Origin: CAXDRM01 sp963991775
GTDB taxonomy: Bacteria > Pseudomonadota > Alphaproteobacteria > Rickettsiales > JABIRX01
DNA length: 9,684 bases
Direction of reading: 5' to 3'
Assembly: GCA_963991775.1 (NCBI GenBank)
Contig: CAXDRM010000052.1
Location: 1 to 9,684 of the forward strand
Under the pieces are notes generated by a model. The model was given only the letters and a program-made list of their open reading frames with translations, searched no databases and was not told the DNA's origin. A program made the translations under genes and the position numbers. Each line of letters opens with the position of its first letter. Position 1 is the stretch's first letter. Shown piece after piece: positions 5,443-9,684 of this stretch.

Positions 5443-8400
5443 ATGACAAAGGCGAAGCAGAAATTTATTGAGAGAGCAGAATTACAAAATTTACTCGAAA
5501 AATTTAAAGCAGAGAATAATAGTTCAATAGAAACCTTATTAAATACTTATTGTGATGTATATGAGCAAGCAGATGCTTTGACAAAAGATGAAGAAGTAGA
5601 AGCTAATCTCTATAAAGAAAAACTATCAAGAGTAGATAGTGTAATTAACCAAGTATTACTAGGTTTTAAGTTACATTTGGGATCTGAAGATATAACAAGA
5701 CTTTTTACAATAGATGATTCAGTTAATGTAACAAAACAGCAAGTAAAATCTTCTTTGAGAAGTTTAAAAGAATCCCTCATTCCAGATGCGATGGCTCTTT
5801 TAAAAGCAGAGCTTGTACAAAAGCAAGATAGTAAAATATCTGCTCCAGTAACAGCGTTAGATATTGACAGAAAAGCCAATATTACCCAGAAAATTTTAGA
5901 AATATTGGCAGAAGAGCAAAGTGCAGAATTTAAAGATTATTATGGTCGTTTTATCGCTATACCAAAACTTTTAGCAGAAGTAGCAGAGCGTCTTAGTAAA
6001 CAAGACAAGTTTCAACAGCAACTCAAGATTATAGAAAAATTATTCGACAAAGAAGTATCTGATGAAAAAAAAGCTGAATTAGAAGCAAGATTAAATTCTA
6101 TAGAAGCATCTATAAAATCACTAGTTGAGCGTATAGATATATCGACTGAAAGAATAGAAATGTTAGAAGAATTAAATGCACAAAGAATAGAATTTATCGA
6201 GAGGCATAATCAAGAATTATTGGGTGTGGAATTAGATAAAACAGCTTTGAGTTTTGCTGATTTATTCAAGCTTAGCGAGCCAGCAAGTTATTCAGAACAG
6301 CAGATCTTAGGATCTGTAAGAGCTCTTATGGAGCGTTATGCTATAAAAAAAGAACAGCGTAAAGAGAAGCAAGTAGCAGAATTATCAATTAAGGCTTTAA
6401 AAACAGCAGAACAATTGGCCAAGCAGCCTAGTATCACTGATGATCAGCTGCTATCTGTTATAAGAAAATATTTAAATTCAACAGAATTTAAACAAGCAGT
6501 AAATAACATAAAGCAAGATTTTGAGGCTTCTGGCAATGATACAAGTTTAGTTTCTAATTTTATAGATGCCAGGTTAAAATCTATATGGGTAGATCTACCA
6601 CGAGAGGATGGTAAGCCTATAGCTTTTTTTGAGATCCCAGAAACTAATTACACATACTTACACACTATATCTATTATTGAAAATTTTATAGCAGATTGGT
6701 CTGGTGAAGAGCGTCCAACATTAACTAAATTTCCTGAGCCACAATTGTTAGAGAAAGCTGTTGGAAAGATTTTAGGAGCGGAAAACTCAAGAGATTTTAG
6801 AAGATATTTATTATCAATGAGTGAGTTTGGCATAAAAAGACAAATTGATGGTTATCGTGCAGAGATAAGTAAAAAAGAAGAATTAATAAAAGACACGCAA
6901 GAATTTAAGAAAAAATTCACTGGAATATCTATTGAAGCTATTAAAGACGAAATAGCTGAGCTTCAATATAACATTAATAAAGCTCTTGCTTCTCTAGATT
7001 ATGCACAGGAAGTTCAAATACAATTAAATGATCAATTAGAAGGAATTAGAGTAAATTTTGCAGCGCAAAACGCAGCAGAGTTATTAATCATAAATGAGCC
7101 GGTAGTTTTTACTGTGGAACAGGTAAGGCAGAGCATATTACGCACTAAGCAAAATATTGAGAATCAAAGAGAATTTGCCGATTTATTTTCGGAATTAGCG
7201 CATATAATAATGTCAGATCAAGTTACATTTAATTTTCCTAATCTTTCTGTCGCTACAGATAGTCAATATAGTTTTGCGGGCTTCAAAAAACATAGTGTAG
7301 CTGAAGATTTTGTAAATAAATTAAAAGAGCAGATAACTGGTATTAATGCGGTTATTCATAAAGTTGGAGAAAGTAAAAAGAATCCAAAATATCAGGTTGA
7401 GCTAGCTTGTGATCCAGAAATTCTCCCTGCTTTGCGTCAATATATACAGGCTAATCACCAAACTATAGAAGATATGAGGGAAGAATTGGAGAAATTAAAG
7501 GCGAAAGATGTAGCGGCAGCAGATGAAAAAGCAGCAAAGTTAATAGAAGAGGAACAGCAGTCTATTGCGGAACCTTCTAAGAAAAATAAAAAGAAGAAAA
7601 ATAAAGCATCAACTAAACAGGTTGAACAAGCTGAATTAAAATTAATGGAAGAAGAAGATGAGCTTGCTAGTGCTTTACGTAAACAGCAAGAAAAAGCTGC
7701 GCGTCAAGCATTATACCAGGAAAGATCTCAGCAAAAAGCTGAACGTAAATTGATGTTTGCACAAGAACAATCAATGAAGCAGATGCTTAAAGCAGAGCGT
7801 GAGGTTATGCTTAAAAGAGCCGAACAGCAACAGATGTTTAAAGAAGATAAATTTGATGCACAGCTTGAGCAGGCTTTACAAAATCCTTACAGCAAAGAAA
7901 CTATGTTAAGCAATTTACCAGATGCTTTATGGGTTAAATTGCAGAAATTATCTACTTTAGAAGGAGCTGAACTTTACTTAAAAGGTAGTTATTTATACCG
8001 TGCTGATCAGCCAGAGCGACAAGTTAATGATCTTGATTTTGAATTACATTTGCCAGGTAAGTTTTTTGAAGATTCTGTTAATTCTGAAAAAGTAACAAAC
8101 ATAGCAGCAATATTAGATATTGAACCTGATGCGCAAAAGATAAAAATCTTTGAGGATTTTAGTAAACAGCCTTTTAAATTTAATGTGAATGTTGAGTTGG
8201 GTAAGCATGTGGAATTTGTTATTTATGATAAAAGACATCTTCCTGAAAAACAAACAGCATGGCTAACTGGTTTAGATGCGCAGCGTTATCTTATTGATCC
8301 TGAAACCAGGTCATTTAAAGCTGAGAATTTAACTTCTGTTGCAGGTAATCTTGCTTTTGGTAAAGGAGAAGTAACAATTAATCAGGATAATCTTAATTTC

Positions 8401-8937
8401 AAAAATCTATTGCGTTTAGCTAAACATAGTTTGGATCGAGATATTACGTTTGAGCAATGGGTAGGGTGCGCTTCCCAGGTTGCAGTTCCTAGGGGCTATG
8501 AAAAAAATAAACAATATCAAACTTTTTTGACCAGATTTCCTGAAGGGTCACAGGCTAGGCAGGATTTTGAGGAAAAAATGGCAGCTTGTTGTGTAATCCC
8601 TAAGGCACCTCAGCAAGATATGGGCAGAAATAGTAGCGGTATCACTTCTGTTTCACCACATAGCCCATATTTGGTGGAGCGTACAGATACTAATAGAACT
8701 TCTACGGCGATGACAGATAGAGAGAGTGCTAATTCACTTATTGCGGGCTTTGTGACCCCACCACCTCCCTATATAACAGAAAGTAAAATGCTGCCAGCGC
8801 TTACAAAATCATCACCACCACGTGATTCAGTGCAAACACCTAAAGCTACGAAGCCAGATTATGCGCGAGGTATCAAACCTGAGGATTTTGCAAAAAGTCA
8901 GGGCCCTGGAGGGCGAGGCTCTCCTCTATTCAGATAG
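5443..8937 (+). CDS. long coiled-coil protein with C-terminal nucleotidyltransferase motif
   Basis: Protein of 1164 residues with no signal peptide or membrane segment, not recognised as a named family. Residues 1-680 are charged and helical, with likely coiled coils (about 190-260, 300-360, 470-540). A motif of the form L-F-x-h-x-E/D-P/S...S/T-x-x-Q-V/I-x-x-S-h-R recurs near 87-108, 274-295 and 547-568. A lysine-rich patch lies at 712-722, then a Gln/Met/Glu-rich helix (725-810) with an 18-residue repeat (KAERKLM / KAEREVM). Residues about 820-1010 resemble a Pol-beta-fold nucleotidyltransferase: KGS (847-849), 13 residues, DLDFEL (863-868; Asp863, Asp865), and VEF (923-925; Glu924) as a possible third carboxylate; NFKNLLRLAKHSLDRDITFE recalls the neck of CCA/poly(A) polymerases, but their RRDFT-NA motif is not seen. 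Substrate unknown. The tail 1050-1164 is Pro/Ser-rich and disordered. It could be a host-directed effector or a defence-type NTase; neither is shown. Confidence 0.85.
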   Translation: MTKAKQKFIERAELQNLLEKFKAENNSSIETLLNTYCDVYEQADALTKDEEVEANLYKEKLSRVDSVINQVLLGFKLHLGSEDITRLFTIDDSVNVTKQQVKSSLRSLKESLIPDAMALLKAELVQKQDSKISAPVTALDIDRKANITQKILEILAEEQSAEFKDYYGRFIAIPKLLAEVAERLSKQDKFQQQLKIIEKLFDKEVSDEKKAELEARLNSIEASIKSLVERIDISTERIEMLEELNAQRIEFIERHNQELLGVELDKTALSFADLFKLSEPASYSEQQILGSVRALMERYAIKKEQRKEKQVAELSIKALKTAEQLAKQPSITDDQLLSVIRKYLNSTEFKQAVNNIKQDFEASGNDTSLVSNFIDARLKSIWVDLPREDGKPIAFFEIPETNYTYLHTISIIENFIADWSGEERPTLTKFPEPQLLEKAVGKILGAENSRDFRRYLLSMSEFGIKRQIDGYRAEISKKEELIKDTQEFKKKFTGISIEAIKDEIAELQYNINKALASLDYAQEVQIQLNDQLEGIRVNFAAQNAAELLIINEPVVFTVEQVRQSILRTKQNIENQREFADLFSELAHIIMSDQVTFNFPNLSVATDSQYSFAGFKKHSVAEDFVNKLKEQITGINAVIHKVGESKKNPKYQVELACDPEILPALRQYIQANHQTIEDMREELEKLKAKDVAAADEKAAKLIEEEQQSIAEPSKKNKKKKNKASTKQVEQAELKLMEEEDELASALRKQQEKAARQALYQERSQQKAERKLMFAQEQSMKQMLKAEREVMLKRAEQQQMFKEDKFDAQLEQALQNPYSKETMLSNLPDALWVKLQKLSTLEGAELYLKGSYLYRADQPERQVNDLDFELHLPGKFFEDSVNSEKVTNIAAILDIEPDAQKIKIFEDFSKQPFKFNVNVELGKHVEFVIYDKRHLPEKQTAWLTGLDAQRYLIDPETRSFKAENLTSVAGNLAFGKGEVTINQDNLNFKNLLRLAKHSLDRDITFEQWVGCASQVAVPRGYEKNKQYQTFLTRFPEGSQARQDFEEKMAACCVIPKAPQQDMGRNSSGITSVSPHSPYLVERTDTNRTSTAMTDRESANSLIAGFVTPPPPYITESKMLPALTKSSPPRDSVQTPKATKPDYARGIKPEDFAKSQGPGGRGSPLFR

Positions 8938-8941
8938 AAAA

Positions 8942-8970
8942 TTGCATCAGCACTAATTTTATGATATAGT
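8942..8970 (+). promoter_or_regulatory. predicted promoter of the gene at 9007
   Basis: TTGCAT (8942-8947), a 17-bp spacer and TATAGT (8965-8970). The -10 matches at 5 of 6 positions; the -35 keeps only TTG. It begins 4 bp after the stop of the preceding gene. Transcription would start near 8977, about 30 nt before the ATG. Read-through from the upstream gene is also possible, since no terminator is visible in the 69-bp gap. Confidence 0.45.
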
Positions 8971-8992
8971 ATTACGGTAATGCTAACAGATT

Positions 8993-8999
8993 AAGGAGG
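8993..8999 (+). promoter_or_regulatory. perfect Shine-Dalgarno of the gene at 9007
   Basis: AAGGAGG lies 7 nt before ATG 9007, a full match to the anti-Shine-Dalgarno at ideal spacing. It settles the start of the gene and contrasts with bioA, recJ and the LamG-pilin gene, which have little or none. Confidence 0.85.
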
Positions 9000-9006
9000 A
9001 TAACTT

Positions 9007-9684
9007 ATGCGTAGTACCGAAGATAAAAAGACAGAATACATGTCTTTAACTCAAATTAGTAAAGTAGAATTGATAGGTTTGCTCATGATGAAATATAATG
9101 AGCTAAACCAAGTATCAGGAGTAGAAGTTAAAGTGCAGAATATTCTCGAGGAAAAATTATATAAACTAGCAATTAGCAAAAGATCTAACTTTACTATAGA
9201 AGAGCTCCAGCAAAATATGGAGCAGATTTTAGCTGAAGTGCTTGATAAAAAAGATTTGGCTGAAATATTTCCAGAAGATAGCACAGAAATAGATTTGCGA
9301 AGTCATTTTGAAGTTAATATTAGTGCTAAACAAGCTGCAGGTTTAGATGCTGTGCAGCAATTAGTGCAAGCAAGTTACCAAGAGCAAGATATTAAGGCAA
9401 AAAACATCAGGAAAAATATGAGCAGAATAATAGCTGAATTTTTTCCACAACTAGCTCAAGATCGGCTGGATGAAAAAGCTATGCATGCTTTTAAGCAATA
9501 TACTGGTGCTACCATAAGGCAGATGCGTTATCCAGGTCAAACCCAAGATTATCAAAGAGTTGTTTTGGAGGAGGTTACAGATACCCCCACTCTCTTGAGA
9601 GATTTATTTATTGATCGTATGGCAGATGAGCAATATGCAGAATATATGCGGCTTGCTATTAATTATTCATTTAATTCAGAAGAT
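9007..9684 (+). CDS. helical protein of unknown function, 3' end cut by window
   Basis: An open frame of 226 codons runs from ATG 9007 to the window edge without a stop, so the protein is incomplete. It starts MRSTEDKKTEYMSLTQ and has no signal peptide or membrane helix. The visible part is rich in Glu, Gln, Lys and Leu and should be mostly alpha-helical. Segments FTIEELQQNMEQIL (about 61-74) and VNISAKQAAGLDAVQQL (about 103-119) resemble the recurring motif of the upstream 1164-residue protein, and YNELNQVS...EEKLYKL (about 30-54) loosely matches residues 40-64 of that protein; the two may share an origin or a fold. Not recognised as a known family. A perfect Shine-Dalgarno and its own promoter suggest real, efficient expression; same strand and a 69-bp gap suggest a functional link with its neighbour. 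Confidence 0.8.
   Translation, partial: MRSTEDKKTEYMSLTQISKVELIGLLMMKYNELNQVSGVEVKVQNILEEKLYKLAISKRSNFTIEELQQNMEQILAEVLDKKDLAEIFPEDSTEIDLRSHFEVNISAKQAAGLDAVQQLVQASYQEQDIKAKNIRKNMSRIIAEFFPQLAQDRLDEKAMHAFKQYTGATIRQMRYPGQTQDYQRVVLEEVTDTPTLLRDLFIDRMADEQYAEYMRLAINYSFNSED

Overview
The window looks like a piece of a low-GC alphaproteobacterial genome, most plausibly from the Rickettsiales or Holosporales, which are mostly host-associated. The DNA is AT-rich. RecJ carries wording typical of alphaproteobacterial RecJ (GDYDVDGGTSSALL, YIPDRIAEGYGPN, GPRINAGGRVG). The two prepilin genes, the lone biotin gene and the long coiled-coil proteins fit that group. The order is an inference from remembered family patterns, not from a search.

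Left half, minus strand, read from about 3490 down to 160: a LamG-type lectin domain fused to a type IV prepilin leader (3490-2606); an AT-rich intergenic stretch of about 320 bp with strong DNA/RNA structure (2284-2605); bioA, the biotin-synthesis aminotransferase (2283-1000); and a second prepilin of the FPGDM / GNGDG / FWNHL type (948-160). The bioA-prepilin gap is only 51 bp, so these two are probably co-transcribed. A sigma70-like promoter upstream of bioA is overlaid by a perfect 11-bp inverted repeat centred on the predicted start of transcription, which is the layout of a repressor operator. Between this and the LamG-pilin gene lie a GC-rich stem-loop and a nested palindromic element of about 106 bp.

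Right half, plus strand: recJ (3548-5335), the 5'-3' single-strand exonuclease, with an in-frame run of nine G residues in its GGGH motif. Next, behind a near-consensus promoter, comes a 1164-residue protein (5443-8937) that is mostly helical and coiled coil but has a Pol-beta-type nucleotidyltransferase motif near the C-terminus. Then, with its own promoter and a perfect Shine-Dalgarno, comes the start of another helical protein (9007 to the window edge).

The most interesting parts are the coiled-coil/nucleotidyltransferase protein and its neighbour, which share a recurring short helical motif; the candidate bioA operator; and the palindromic intergenic element. RecJ and BioA are housekeeping enzymes. 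The two pilin-like proteins would be surface or secretion components processed by a prepilin peptidase encoded elsewhere. No tRNA, rRNA, CRISPR array, transposase or complete insertion sequence is visible.
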